Shown in pieces: positions 24,199 to 35,650 of a stretch of DNA of 64,000 nt. A program made the position numbers and the translations under genes. Position 1 is the first letter of the stretch; each line of letters opens with the position of its first letter. The notes below the pieces were generated by a model. That model made no database searches and was not told where the DNA came from. It saw only the letters and a list, made by a program, of their open reading frames with translations. Origin of the DNA: Liriodendron chinense (Eukaryota > Streptophyta > Magnoliopsida > Magnoliales > Magnoliaceae); assembly GCA_003013855.2 (NCBI GenBank), contig ML058526.1, forward strand, positions 3,224,001-3,288,000, written 5' to 3'.

Positions 24199-24436
24199 TC
24201 ATGAAGAGATAATGAAGAAGGAAAAGGATAAGAAAAGAGAAAGGGAGTGGTCCATACCTTTACCACTCACCAAAGAGGGACCACCTTGCTGTCCCAAAAC
24301 TTCTCTAAGGCCCACCACTTGAAAAGAGAAAGGGACCACCAAAGAAGAGAGAGAAAACTTGAAAAAAGAGAGAGTATGAGAGAGAGAAGAGAGAGATTGC
24401 ACGTTGAGGGGGTAAGGGTGCCCCATGTTATATAGA
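24199..24436 (-). promoter_or_regulatory. Candidate antisense promoter and TC-rich leader in Element D
   Basis: On the minus strand, ctatataa (complement of 24428-24435) is followed by a long CT-rich stretch (about 24410-24310), the typical look of a plant TATA box and 5' leader. It points toward antisense gene 2 about 2.1 kb away; a leader intron would be needed. Confidence 0.4.
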
Positions 24437-24854
24437 AAAGGGGAGGGCACCCTTTTACCCAACCCACTGAAGAGACCAGGGGTCTAAGACCGTCCGGGCG
24501 GCCCATGGGAGGCCGTCCTAGCCCCTACCTACATGAAACGACCTCCCTCCCCCTCTCCTTGGGAAGAACTCCTCCTTGGGAAGGGTGGTTGCAAGTGAAT
24601 CTTGTACCTCCATGTAAGAATGAAGTGATGGAAGAGAATGGTGAGAAAAAGGAAGAAATCTCACTAAAATCTCATCTCATGAGAAATGGGTGAGAAATTG
24701 GCTTGATGATGTGGAAAAGTTCCATGGAATTTTCAAGAAAAAAGAAAGGAAAATTTGACTTGGTCAAACAATGATCTCAACCATCCAAAGGCATGACCAG
24801 ATGATTCAAACCATTTCCGAGAAGAATCCCAAGAATCTCCACCCTTGATTACTG

Positions 24855-25830
24855 TTCACATGTACAGTTTTTGGTCCGAAGACCTTAAACTACGTCGGGA
24901 TCAAGATCCCGAGGGATTGTCAATAAAACCGGCATCAGTCTTCTTCAAGATCTGGTGGCTCCGGACATTTTCTAAAAAATAAAAAAAAATATATATGCAT
25001 TTCCAGCACTTGCATGTACATATTTTGGTCCGAAGACCTTAAACTACGTCGGGATCAACATCCCGAGGGATTTTAATGAAAACCAGCATCGATCCCAGTC
25101 ATTAAGACCAACATCGGATGATCTGGATCATTTCGAAAAATAAAAAAATATATCACCTAGCCCCTCTTTTAAAGTTTTTGGGTCCGAAGACCTTAAATTA
25201 CGTCGGGATCAATATCCCAAGGGATTTTCAATAAAAGCCGGTATCGGTCTTGATCAAGATCCGCTGACACCGGACATTTTTCAAAAAAAAAAAAAATGTG
25301 TTTGCCCCCTTTTGTACAGTTTTTGGTCCGAAGACCTTAAACTACGTCGGGAACAAAATCCCGAGAGATTTCCAATAAAAACCAGTGTCAATCCTGACCG
25401 TTCAAAATTGAGATTTTATGACCTGGAACAGTTTTCGAAAAATCACAAAAAAGAATGTATTTTCAGCATGTACATATTTTTGGTCCGAAGACCTTAAACT
25501 ACACTGGGATTAATTTCTCGGGGGACCTTTTCTCGCTTTCAACTAAAAACCGGCATCGGCCTCTACCGTTGGGATCAAGGTTTGATAACCCGGATCATTT
25601 CCAAAAATACCAAAAAGATTTCAGGCTTTCCATAAAACCTAGTGTCCTCTTCGATTACTTGAGTTGAACTCTGGAACCTTTTCAAAATACAAAAAAATAT
25701 AAAAATAAAAATGATTCACCAAAAATTTCAACTGCACAAATTCATCCCCAGTGGTCCGAAGACCTAAAACTACACTGGGATTAACTTCTCGGGGGCTTTC
25801 TTTCCTAACCTGTTCCAGACATGGCTGACA
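24855..25830. repeat. Tandem array, about 155-bp unit, 5-6 copies
   Basis: 'ggtccgaagacctta' begins near 24873, 25027, 25181, 25325, 25482 and 25753 (the last reading ggtccgaagacctaa). Each is followed by 'aactacgtcgggatcaa' and an A-rich segment. Spacings are 154, 154, 144, 157 and 271; the last interval contains a decayed unit. The nucleosome-scale period and position in the 3' region fit the known origin of some plant satellites from Tat elements. Confidence 0.85.
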
Positions 25831-26329
25831 CTTGATCGTACGGGTGTTTGGAATCTTCTAAACAGATAAGGGCATAGGCAGGCAGAACTCCGCAATCCTG
25901 TTCGTGTTGAACGCACCGTGATAGACAACCTTGATTTGGAAGTCGCTGTTGAATCTGACGGATGTTCCCTGTTCCTAAAACTCATGAAGGGGATTAAGGC
26001 TGTTGGGAGGTGGAGCGCACCCTCACGGAATTGTGAGCAGCGTAAGACCCCAAACTGGATTGACTAAGGGAAATGTGAGGATGTGGCTCATTTTGTGGCC
26101 GAAGGAGTCCATCGGACGATACGTGGTCTATGTGCATTGCACATGAGGAACAGGCAACTTTGTGGGTGTGTTGACTGAAAACCCTCAAAATCCCCTCATC
26201 CGAAGATGTAAAACTACGGCACTTAACTGTGTGGGACTCGTCTTGCTCGCTGACGTAAAATGGATCGGGTGCCTTACCAGCAGTAGAAGCTGGAAGTGGA
26301 TGAAAATTCCATACTTTTCCCTGCATTTC

Positions 26330-26595
26330 AGGAAAATCACAAAAATATAAAAACATTGCAAAATCACCTTTTCAAAATCACAAAAAATATTTCCCTTGCT
26401 TTCAATCAAAATATTGTCAAAAAGTCACAAAAATATTTCCCTTGCTTTCAATCAAAAAATTTACAAAAATCACAAAAATATTTCCCTTCCTTTCAATCAA
26501 AATATTGTCAAAAATCACAAAAATACTTCTCTTGCTTTCAAAGAAAATATTTCGAAAATCACAAAAAATATTTCTTTTGTTTTCAATAACCGATC
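26330..26595. repeat. Short tandem array, about 46-bp unit, about 5 copies
   Basis: Repeated 'tcacaaaaatatttcccttgc' followed by 'tttcaatcaaaatattg'. From 25831 to 26329 no gene or repeat is recognised. Confidence 0.8.
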
Positions 26596-27529
26596 TCTAT
26601 CCTGACCTCTCAGGTAAAGATTCGGACCCAAATATCTGCAAAAATCACAAAAATTGTCAGTATCCCCAGCACTACACTTCAGGAGTCTTGAACTCCGCTC
26701 ACTTCACAGTATGGGATGACGGATCCAATCGCCCGCAAATTGGAATCTTGACCAAAACGGGCAACCAAACACCATCTCAATCACATGCATGCCCAGAAGA
26801 ACGTCTTGAAGTCGGATAGCATCCTCGTACATTCTCATTAGCAAAGAAACAACATCTTGGGACGATGGACCTGATCGATCACGGGTCGGGATCTTGACCT
26901 AACCCGCTGACCAAACATCCGTATCAAAAAGAAAAATCCCCAGGGGAGCACAACCCTGCAAGCAATAAGCTCAAAATTCTCCGCACCCATAGCAAAAGCA
27001 AAATCATCGAACTGAAAGAGAATGAGCCAAACCATGCATTCATCCTACATCTCCATGCATCAGCATCCATCGCATCAATCATCATGTTTACCTGCTTTCA
27101 AAATAAAGTTGGTTAGCCAAAGACCCCACAGGTATCCCTAGTGGAGGCACGTGCAGACCAGATTTCCATTTCAAAAAGACAAAAAAATATATTTCTATTT
27201 GCAAATAAAAACCCCACGGAGTATCACTCCCCAAAGTGGGTATCTTTTCAAAAATCCAAAAATATTTTCCCAATAGAGCGTTCTGCCTCCAAAACACCAG
27301 GAGATCTTCCATATCTCTGGGTAGGAGCCGACGCAAAAAGCAAATAAGATCCGATGTCTCGCGGTTTCCCCGGAGACCATCGGATCCAATGCACTCAAAG
27401 TACGGTCGAACTGAACTCCAGTGTCAGTGCGGTCGTACCACATGCCAAGATACAAAAAGATGAAAGCCAAAAAGGCTCGGTCAAAGAAACCATTTGAACA
27501 GGTGGAAACGATGAATTGTAACCCAAGTA
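26596..27529. other. Element D 3' region without recognised content
   Basis: No convincing ORF, array or regulatory element on either strand. Confidence 0.5.
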
Positions 27530-28440
27530 TCAAAATCAGCAGATTGGGTGGAAAGAGTTCACCCGCACATACCTAGGCGTGGATGCCTGAAGTACCTTGA
27601 CTGAGTCCAAGTCGGCGTAGTAGAATCCCGTAAGACTATCTGACGCAGGGCGTCTAACCACTTTGACAGTCAAGCGAAACAAGTACTCCTGGAGTGATCT
27701 GGGAAAACATCAAACATCACACAAACAGTCTCAGGGTCAGCAACCTCGTAAGACTACGGATGCAGAGGCTCTGCTGTACCTTTCCGATGTTAGTACCGAT
27801 CGGGAATGGAAGGGTTGCGATTGGGTACCCAGGTTGCAGCAAACTGCAGGGACAATCGCAACATTTTCTCCAAACTCTCGCGGTATGTGCGAGTTATCAA
27901 TTTTCAGACAATCAACTGACTCAGATACAAAGGATAACAAAGATTCCAGACCACAATCAAGGAAAGAATGAATTACAAACCAAGCATCGAAACCAGCAGA
28001 TCGGGTGGAAAAAGCCCACCCGCACATACCCAGGCGTGGATGCCTGAAGTACCTTGACTGAGTCCAAGTTGGCGTAGTAGAATCCCGTAAGACTATCTGA
28101 CGCAGGGCGTCTAACCACTTTGACAGTCAAGCGAAATAAGTACTCCTGGAGTGATCTGGGAAAACATCAAACATCACACAATCAGTCTCAGGGTCAGTAA
28201 CCTCGTAAGACTGTCGACGCAGAGGCTCTGCTGTACCTTTCCGATGTTAGTACCGGTCGGGAATGGAAGGGTTGCGATTGGGTACCCAAGTTGCAGCGCA
28301 TGCAGGGACAATCGCAACGTTTTCTCCAAACTCCCGCGGTATGTGCGAGTGATCGATTTCCAAGCGATCAACTGACACAGATGCAAAAGCAAGCAAAGAT
28401 TTCAGAATATGATCTATGAATGATCGGGTCAGAAGTGGGG
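27530..28440. repeat. Tandem duplication, about 457 bp x 2
   Basis: 'cgtggatgcctgaagtacct' occurs at 27578 and again at 28035. The copies include 'gtagtagaatcccgtaagac', 'gtctcagggtcag' and 'gggaatggaagggttgcgat', and stay similar throughout with small indels. Confidence 0.85.
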
Positions 28441-28480
28441 TGTCCACTCGCTTTGGCATTCAGTTGCACGCAACCTCTAC

Positions 28481-28494
28481 CAAAGAGGGGCATC
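28481..28494 (+). other. Polypurine tract of Element D
   Basis: caaagaggggcatc directly before the 3' LTR. It has the same ending (ggggcatc) as the tract of Element B. Confidence 0.8.
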
Positions 28495-30016
28495 TGTAGA
28501 CACCCCACCTTCGGCTACACTGTTGGTAGAGATAGCTGGTTGAATGGAGGACCATACCCCCAAATCCCAAGTCCAAACTCAGCCAAACTCACCCTTGTAA
28601 GCCCCTATTCTATAGCCCAGTTCAAGCCTGAACCCAGTCAACCCAGTCCTAAACACCACCCCGAAAAACCTCCCAGAAAAAGGCCAGTCAAAAAAATCCT
28701 AAAAAAGTCAAACTCACTGAGTCAACCCGCTGAGTCAACCCGTCGAGTCAACCCGTCCGAGTTAAAACACCGAGTCAACCCGTCGAGTCAACCCGTCGAG
28801 TCAAACCACCGAGTCGACCCGCTGAGTTAACTCACTGAGTCGACCAGCGAGTCCAACAGCAGCCCTGAGGGAGCGACTGTACTCGCTGGAAACCGAGGAG
28901 CGGCCGTACGGGCTGCCCATAGCAGGCCGCCCGGAAAAAATTACGAAGAGTGCCACTCTCCGCTGCTATAAATACCCCCCTCCCCTTCTCATTTCAACAT
29001 CCCTTCAAGTCCAGCCAGTCCGGGTGCGGTCCGAGTCCTCATCCACCCCTTAGCCCATTTTTCCACCAAGGAGAGCCCGAGTGAGGAGAGTCTAGCCCTG
29101 GTCCAGCCCAGCCTGACCACTGGTCCAAGCCTCCCAAGCCATCCAAATCTTGATCCAGCCACTCGAAGCCAATCCTTGCGACACCTCCGTCCACCCAGCT
29201 ACTCTTTTCCAGCATCATCTCATTTGCATCTAGCATAAGTGCAACATTTACTTTTCTTCCAACCCCCCTGCTTCACTACAAGCACCTTGATTATTCAAGC
29301 ACACTGCATATGTCTTAAATTAAGCACCTGTCAGTTCGAGCGTATGCTCTGGGCTTGCCCGTTGTTGGAACCTGCCCATCAGAAACTCTTACTGTTCAGA
29401 CCTGCATTCATGCTTCACCATAAAACACCTTGATCATTCAAGCACACTGCATACGTCTTACATTAAGCACCTGTCAGTTCGAGCGTACGCTCTGGGCTTG
29501 CCCGTTGTTGGAACCTGCCCATCAGAAACTCTTACTGTTCAGACCCGCATTCATGCATCATGTCATCCATGAGAATATACGAGGATTAAACTAGACTTTC
29601 AAGTATTCGGTCGATTCTGTGAAGTAGAGACCGTACTTCGGTACGGGCAGTGTGTGGGGTGCTTAACCTCTTCCCACCCTGTAACCGTGATCCCTTACCT
29701 TGAATCTTTGGCCGCAGATCAAAAGGAGTCATTTTAGAGGAAAGAATCTTCGGATCCCCTTCTCTAACGTTTCTACGGGGTCTAGCCGACTGTAGATTCG
29801 AAGTAATTGGCTAGTGGTGACTCTGGTCTTATACAAACTCATTTTAACACATCCGGCTTAACACGACAACAAAAACGAAGCCCTCGAGAACGAGGCAAGC
29901 CAGTGGCACAAACGGCGATTTCGCACTCACGCATCCTCATCTCCTTCTTTTTGAAAGGAAAGGGAAAGGGAGAACGACGTCGTGTGGGAGCGCGGAAAAA
30001 TCGACGAGGGTCCACA
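28495..30016 (+). repeat. 3' LTR of Element D
   Basis: 1522 bp. Matches the 5' LTR throughout, including the 143-bp internal duplication (starting 29283 and 29426) and TATA box tataaata (28967-28974). It has the apparently ancestral, unrearranged version of the segment altered in the 5' LTR (about 29812-29910). Followed by the site duplication ACCGC. Confidence 0.92.
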
Positions 30017-30021
30017 ACCGC

Positions 30022-31103
30022 GTGACGTCTTTTGTGGACTGGTTTGAACTTCGGGTCCACTTGTAATTTGTGGACAGCGGTGTTTGGATTAATACGGGGC
30101 ATATCTTCATGCAACCAGGCGAAGATGTCCTAGTGTTCAATCAAGAACTGGGAGAAACGATCCTGGGTTCCGACGTCGAGTGCTGATCCGATCCAGACTT
30201 GCTTCGAGGGGTCCTTGGTCGATAGCGATATTGGAATTAGATCCTTTACCAGTGATCCACTTTTAGAGTTGCTTTCTCTGGGGTCTAGAGTCAGTATTCT
30301 ACACGGTGGGATCTTTCTTTCTCGAGGTGCTACCGTCGCAATCAGGCTCACTGGTTTCCCCTTTTCCTTTCTGAGAACTGTTTCATAACACGCTCTGGCG
30401 ACCGTCTGGCTATCCCTGACTACCCTGACTCCCTCTGAGGTGGGGAATTTTATACATAAGTAGAGTGGGGAAATGGAGGCTCCGAGTTCTGTCATGGACG
30501 GTCGGCCCATAATGGCTTTGTAGGTCGAAGGCATGTCCACGATCAGGAAATTGTTCATCATGTTGATTTTGTTTGGGGCCTCTCTGAAAATGACCGGGAG
30601 ATCGATGCCTCCATCGGGTTCAACTGTTTCATCGTTAAATCCTATCAACGCAGTCTGGATAGGTTTCAAATGGTTCCTAGGAATATTCATGGCATTGAAA
30701 GCCGAAGCATACAAGACGTCTGTCGAGCTTCCTGTGTCTAGCATGATCCTATGAGTTTTGTAATTGGCGATTCGTAGTGTTACGACGACCGCGTCATCAT
30801 GAGGGAATTGAATCCACTTGTTATCATCTTCTGAGAAAGTGATCGGTTGTCTCTTCCATTTAGGCTGCCTTGTCATTCTTACAGTGTGGAGTGCCTCATG
30901 GACTCTTTTGGTGTGGGCTTTCCTAGCATTATTGGAGTCTCCTCCTCCTGGTTCGCCGAAGATGGTATGAATTTCTCCTGTAGGTTCGGAGGGCTCTGGC
31001 TGTGTCCTTCCTTCCTGGTGGCCCTGCTGTTTCGCGTAGGTTCCTGTCGCCGACGATCTGCCTGTCTTGGAGATTGGTCGTGCTTTCTGGGAGACCGATT
31101 GTT
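30022..31103 (-). pseudogene. Element C pol, 5' part: protease and start of RT
   Basis: The protease active site is RIMLDTGSSTDVLYASAFN (about 30735) with a later block STYKAIMGRPSMTELGA. Its homology to Element B protease (RIMVDTGSSADILYLEAFN) is clear. The RT N-terminal region carries HEDMPRINPNTAVHKLQVD and stops at the Element D insertion after KPVHKRRHA. The next part of RT is at 5917 and below, with a one-base frame shift about 40 bp in. The gag-protease linker (30877-31103) is eroded. Confidence 0.85.
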
Positions 31104-32086
31104 CTATTCAACATAGGACTTGAGATGCCCTCGGCGGATGAGAGATTCAATTTCATCATTCAGAGTAATGCAGTCCTTGGTATAGTGATCGTGGTCACGA
31201 TGAAACTCACAGAATTTTTGTTTGTCTCGCATATCGGGGTCTACTTTTAACTTGGGTGGCCAAGTAGTATACTTTTGGTCCTTGATGTGCATTAGGACCT
31301 TTTCAGTTGTGGCGTTGAGCAGAGTGTACTTTGAGTACATCCTTCAGGAGGACCTCTTTTGGGGGACCGATCCCTCTGGTCGTCCCTCTTCTTTCTTTCC
31401 TCGTGCCTTTTCTTTTTCTCACTCGGCCCGACCTCTGATTCTCGCCCTGGCTTTTGCTAATTCTTCTGCATTGATGTATTTCTAGGCCTTTGCCTGAAAC
31501 TCGGCCATTGTTTTTGGAGTTGTTTTATCGAGGGCCCATCGAAACTCCTTGTTGCGCACTTCGTTAAGAAGTGCTGGGAGACCTGCTTCGTCGATGTAGC
31601 CTTCAACTTCGACCACCTCGGATGTGAATGAGACGAGAAAGTCTTTGAGGGATTCGTCACTTTTCTGCTTCATGGTGGCTAGGTAGGCGGTAGTTTTCTT
31701 CATCTTATGGCTTCCGATGAATTGCGGTCCGAACAGATGCACAGTTGTGCAAAAGAGTTAATGGACTTAAGCTTAAGGTTACGGTACCAGGTAAGGGATG
31801 CATCTTTCAAGGTGAGGGAGAAAGCCCTGCACATGATTCCTTGGTTGACCCCCTCCAACTACATGTAGGCCTTAAAAGACCTCGAGGTACTTAATCGGGT
31901 CCCCAGATCCATTGTAGGATGGAATATTGATGGGTACTCGGAAGCTTTTAGGCCGGGGGTCCTACATAATCTCGTTCATAAAAGGCGATTCGGTCTGATC
32001 GATCATGGCCCGGAGCGATGCTGGTACACCCGAAGCGCGATGTTGTTCCATCATAGCGAACTTATTTTTTAGATCTTTCAATTCTT
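31104..32086 (-). pseudogene. gag: Element C gag, C-terminal part
   Basis: Homologous to Element B gag: QTESPFMNEIM near the TTCTT insertion, then MKQKSDESLKDFLVSFTSEV, NKEFRWALD and PKTMAEFQAKA (about 31480-31680). A nucleocapsid-like CEFHRDHDHYTKDC at about 31190-31230 has the zinc-knuckle Gly changed to Asp. Stops and frameshifts lie between. The N-terminal part lies across the nested solo LTR at 46979-47557. Confidence 0.82.
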
Positions 32087-34114
32087 TGTAACACCCCAAA
32101 ATTTCAGCACCCGAGTATGAAAACTCTGATCCCGAGTTCCACAGTGTTAACTTAATAAAATGCAATTTTAGGAATGCCACACGTGGAAATACACCCACGT
32201 GTATCCTCAATCAAATTTACATTCATTCCATTCACAAATAATCAGAGTAATGCATTTTAATTAGCGGATCATAAGCAAAGTGGAGGTAACTAAATCCAAA
32301 AATATAGGGCTAACACCCTAGATGTATAATTTAATCACAGTGTAAGCCCATATGAGAATTATACGAATCGCAATAAAAGTAATAGGAAGGAAAAATACAT
32401 CTACCAAAAGGACGAAGCTAAAAGATTATAAGGCGCTCGTGCACGCCACCAACTGGTCATATTATTAAGACATCTGTATATGTCAAATAGAAGGCGTCAA
32501 AACGCCAACATAGTGAAGAAATAACCCCAAGGTTAGTCTGGGGATATTTAAATTATAAACAAGTTCATATAAGTGTATTATTCTTAAGAATGTTGTCAAA
32601 TCAAATAATTTTAGGCAATGTCCACATATAAATCACACATCATCCTAGGCTAGTTGAATAAATGCATGGATGTCATAATTCCTCACACAATGCATGTCCC
32701 GGGCAAGCCCTGACCCGACCAACTGGTATCAGAATCCACAGTCCACCTGTTTAGAAGGTCGTAAGTCGTGACTGAATACACAGCCCTGGATGACATAGAG
32801 AAATGACATGAAGTGCTCAAGGTAGCACTGACGCCACATCAAGCAACCAGGCTACACGAGTCCCCCTCAAATGTAATGTCATGTATGCATGATTAATTAA
32901 AGTATTTATTAGTCTAATTCATTCAGCAAATTGGTGAAGCCAGAATACCACATCGTATCGTAAAGTCTAACCGAGACTATCTGGCTCCCTGCGATGTGTC
33001 ACCAATCATCGCCGGTAACCCCTCGATCCAAGGTTGAGTTATCCTACCATGAAAGCCTGGTTCGACCGTGACTCGTCAGCCACGCCCAAATCAAAGTGGA
33101 AGGTCTCATACCCCAAATATCAATTATGATTAATTTATTCAGAGGTGCGGGTATTTCACTTGGAATTATCCCAATGCACGCCCAGGTCATTCGAACGGTG
33201 CACAAGCACGCAAACATTGGCCAGGGTCACATTTGTCACAAGGACCATTCGAACAACAATCGATGACCCCTGTCAATGCTCATTGGTCACTACAGGGAGG
33301 CACCACCCCAGCGTAAGCCGACAACTCAGACACGGTGTCCCATACCACCATGCCTGACTCATAAGACTTGGTGGATCGAGTCGCATTATGGTTTTAAGTG
33401 GACTATTCACAGTGGGAACGATGGTATTCTAGATTCCATATAGTGTGATTCAACAATGAAATACAAGAATGATTAGCTCTGAATGGGGCTTATTCGATGG
33501 ACCCAAGTGGACGACGACAACCCAACAATGGCCACTATCGATTGACCGTATCCCACCTAGTCGATCGAATAAGTCCGCGACTGCCAACCTAGTGGCAGGC
33601 AGTACACTATATCAACGGTTTTCAGAGCTCAATCCAAAGCAACACATAACGTATTATAATAACAATTTAGGTTATTAAATACTTAATCATAAACATATAC
33701 AAGCACCTGGCCCGACCGACTAGCCCGACCGATCTAAAGGACCCGGATGACATAGCCCGGATGACATAGGGTGCCACATACATCCACAAGCATAGATATA
33801 TTACAATATTGTAAATTTGTATCATTCAGGTATTTCATCGAGCATATTATCAATCAAACAACCATACAGGCATTTCATCGAACATGTTATACACACATCA
33901 ACAATTAATAGATCAACTCAAGCAATCATTAATTAGGATTTGTCGAGAGTAAGCTTGAGGGTAGATTTTCACCTTATAATTAAAATTCGACGATTCGAAT
34001 ATGGCCCGAACGCCGAAAATTGGAGAATACCTCAATTACCTACAATGAATCATAAATCTAGTGTTAATCATTTAGGGTTTACTCTAATTAAAGTCCTAAT
34101 TAGGGTTTTGGGTT

Positions 34115-34919
34115 TGTTTACGTCGAATTTTGTAACAGGATCCTTCAGATGTTCACCTTCTCTCCAAGCGATTTCCTCCTTGAGCCTGAAAGGAGACAGA
34201 AAATAACTAAGGGTGGCCGGCGTCCAGCCGTTGGCCCTCCGATGCCTAAGTTAGATAGGGTGAGGTTGAAAAGAAAACAAATAAACGACGGAGGTTAGAG
34301 ATTGAGTATTGTGTACCTTTATCATCAATAGAGTCATCTATTTATACAGATCTAAATGATCCAACCTGCTACGTAAGCTGTTAAGATTAGTACTAATTTC
34401 ATGGGATAAGAAGCTTATCTTGTTAATCCTTGGATAAGGAAGTAGTCAAAACATTCTAGACGTCTAGCTGATTACGTCTCTAGATATTCGGAACTATGAA
34501 TAGATATAAACCAAAATCGGCCTATACGGGCTGCTGGTACTATGAGATGAGGGCCATCCATGTCCGAGACCAGAAACCACGACCGCTCATATGTTGGGAG
34601 CTGTTCATATCAAGAGTGCTCGCATTCTGGGTGCGACCCCTTCGTCGAGCACGAGCCGAGCTGGTCGCATTTTTTATATGCGACCCCTTTCGTCGAGTAC
34701 GAGCCGGGCTGGTCGCATTTTGGAAATGCGACCCCTTTCATCGAGCACGAGCCGGGGTGGTCGCATATTGGAGATGCGACCGCTTTTGTCGAGCACGAGC
34801 CGGGCTGGTCGCATTTTGGAGATGCGACCGCTTTCGTCGAGCACGAGCCGGGCTAGTCGCATTTTGGAGATGCGACCGCGATTCCTCACTTCTCTTTAAG
34901 GCCAAATTTGTCTACAACA
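34115..34919 (-). mobile_element. Solo LTR related to the Element B/C family
   Basis: 805 bp. On the minus strand it starts TGTTGTAGACAAA (compare TGTTATAGACAAA in B). Its U5 side matches the B LTR end, for example 'aggatcc' and 'cagccgttggccctccgatgc'. The flanking duplication GGGTT is perfect (34110-34114 and 34920-34924). The TATA box is probably the complement of tatttatacag near 34338. No internal sequence is present, so it arose by LTR-LTR recombination. Confidence 0.88.
34633..34871. repeat. 48-bp tandem repeat, 5 copies, inside the solo LTR
   Basis: Units of 47-48 bp start at 34633, 34680, 34728, 34776 and 34824, built on 'gcgacc...cgtcgagcacgagccgggctggtcgcatttt'. The unit contains tgcgacc and ggtcgca, which are inverted to each other, so it can fold. 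Open frames on both strands come only from the 48-bp (16-codon) periodicity. Confidence 0.9.
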
Positions 34920-35381
34920 GGGTTTACACACCTCGAATTTGGGAAAATTCCAAATCAATTTGGTCAATTGAGCCCGATGTTGGAGTATAACGAAATCTAC
35001 ACAGGACCACACCCGATTATGGCTTCCACGAGGCATGGGCCGCACCAATATGATAGCCGGGGCCCCGAGCCCTAACATGAGCAAACCCTAGGTTAGGGTT
35101 TGGACGAATCAAATGAGGGTTTCTGACCCTAATGGCATAAAAAGGAAGAAAATGAAGAGAAGGGATGGAAGAAAAGGTATAAGAACATCTTACCTAGCAT
35201 GGGGAGTTAAATCAGACCCAAAGTCACCGAATTTTGGCCGGAGAAGACATGAGACGCACATATGGTGGGGAAAGCTCGAAAATCCATAATTTCCAAGAAT
35301 TGGCGAAGGATTGAGGAAGAAATGAGGTTTGAGAAGGGAGGAAGAGAGCTAGGAGGGCTTAGGAGCAAAGGGGAGAAGAGG

Positions 35382-35428
<47 letters not shown>

Positions 35429-35650
35429 GGATCAAATGGGGTTTGAAACCCTCCTTTTAAAACCGACCAGCCATGACCGGTCGGCCGGTCCCAGATCCGA
35501 TCGGCCAGATCACGCTGACCATCCATTTTTTCCCTATAAGGGGCAGCAGCAACCAGTCGGCCGGTTGCCAATCCGGTCGGCCGGCTACCTATCCAGTCGG
35601 CCAGTCGTCCTTTGTCCATGTTTTTTGAAAATTTAAGGTTTCTTCCCTGC

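Larger units (their letters stand above)
5918..30016 (+). mobile_element. Element D: 24.1-kb Tat/Ogre-like LTR retrotransposon with two antisense cargo genes
   Basis: Complete structure. The LTRs (5918-7412 and 28495-30016) start TGTAGACACCCC and end CCACA. A perfect 5-bp duplication ACCGC flanks them (5913-5917 and 30017-30021). A primer-binding site TGGCGACTCTGCTGGGGA follows the 5' LTR and a purine tract precedes the 3' LTR. Order: gag, protease, gap with repeats, RT-RNaseH-aRNH, integrase, repeat-rich 3' region, antisense PMD-like genes 1 and 2, several tandem arrays, 3' LTR. The size, the Arg-tRNA-like primer site, the DNGSS protease, the second RNase H and the long repetitive 3' region all fit the Tat lineage. 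Protein-coding damage is light: one gag stop, two frameshifts, one pol stop. It interrupts the RT of Element C. Confidence 0.93.

Noticed and set aside
26330..26595. Possible CRISPR-like array of A/T-rich repeats
   Set aside because: Units are directly abutting with no unique spacers; an ordinary tandem repeat in a plant retrotransposon.
34496..34990. Several overlapping ORFs with repeated RAGRILEMRP-type peptides
   Set aside because: Produced by the 48-bp tandem repeat being a multiple of three; open on both strands.
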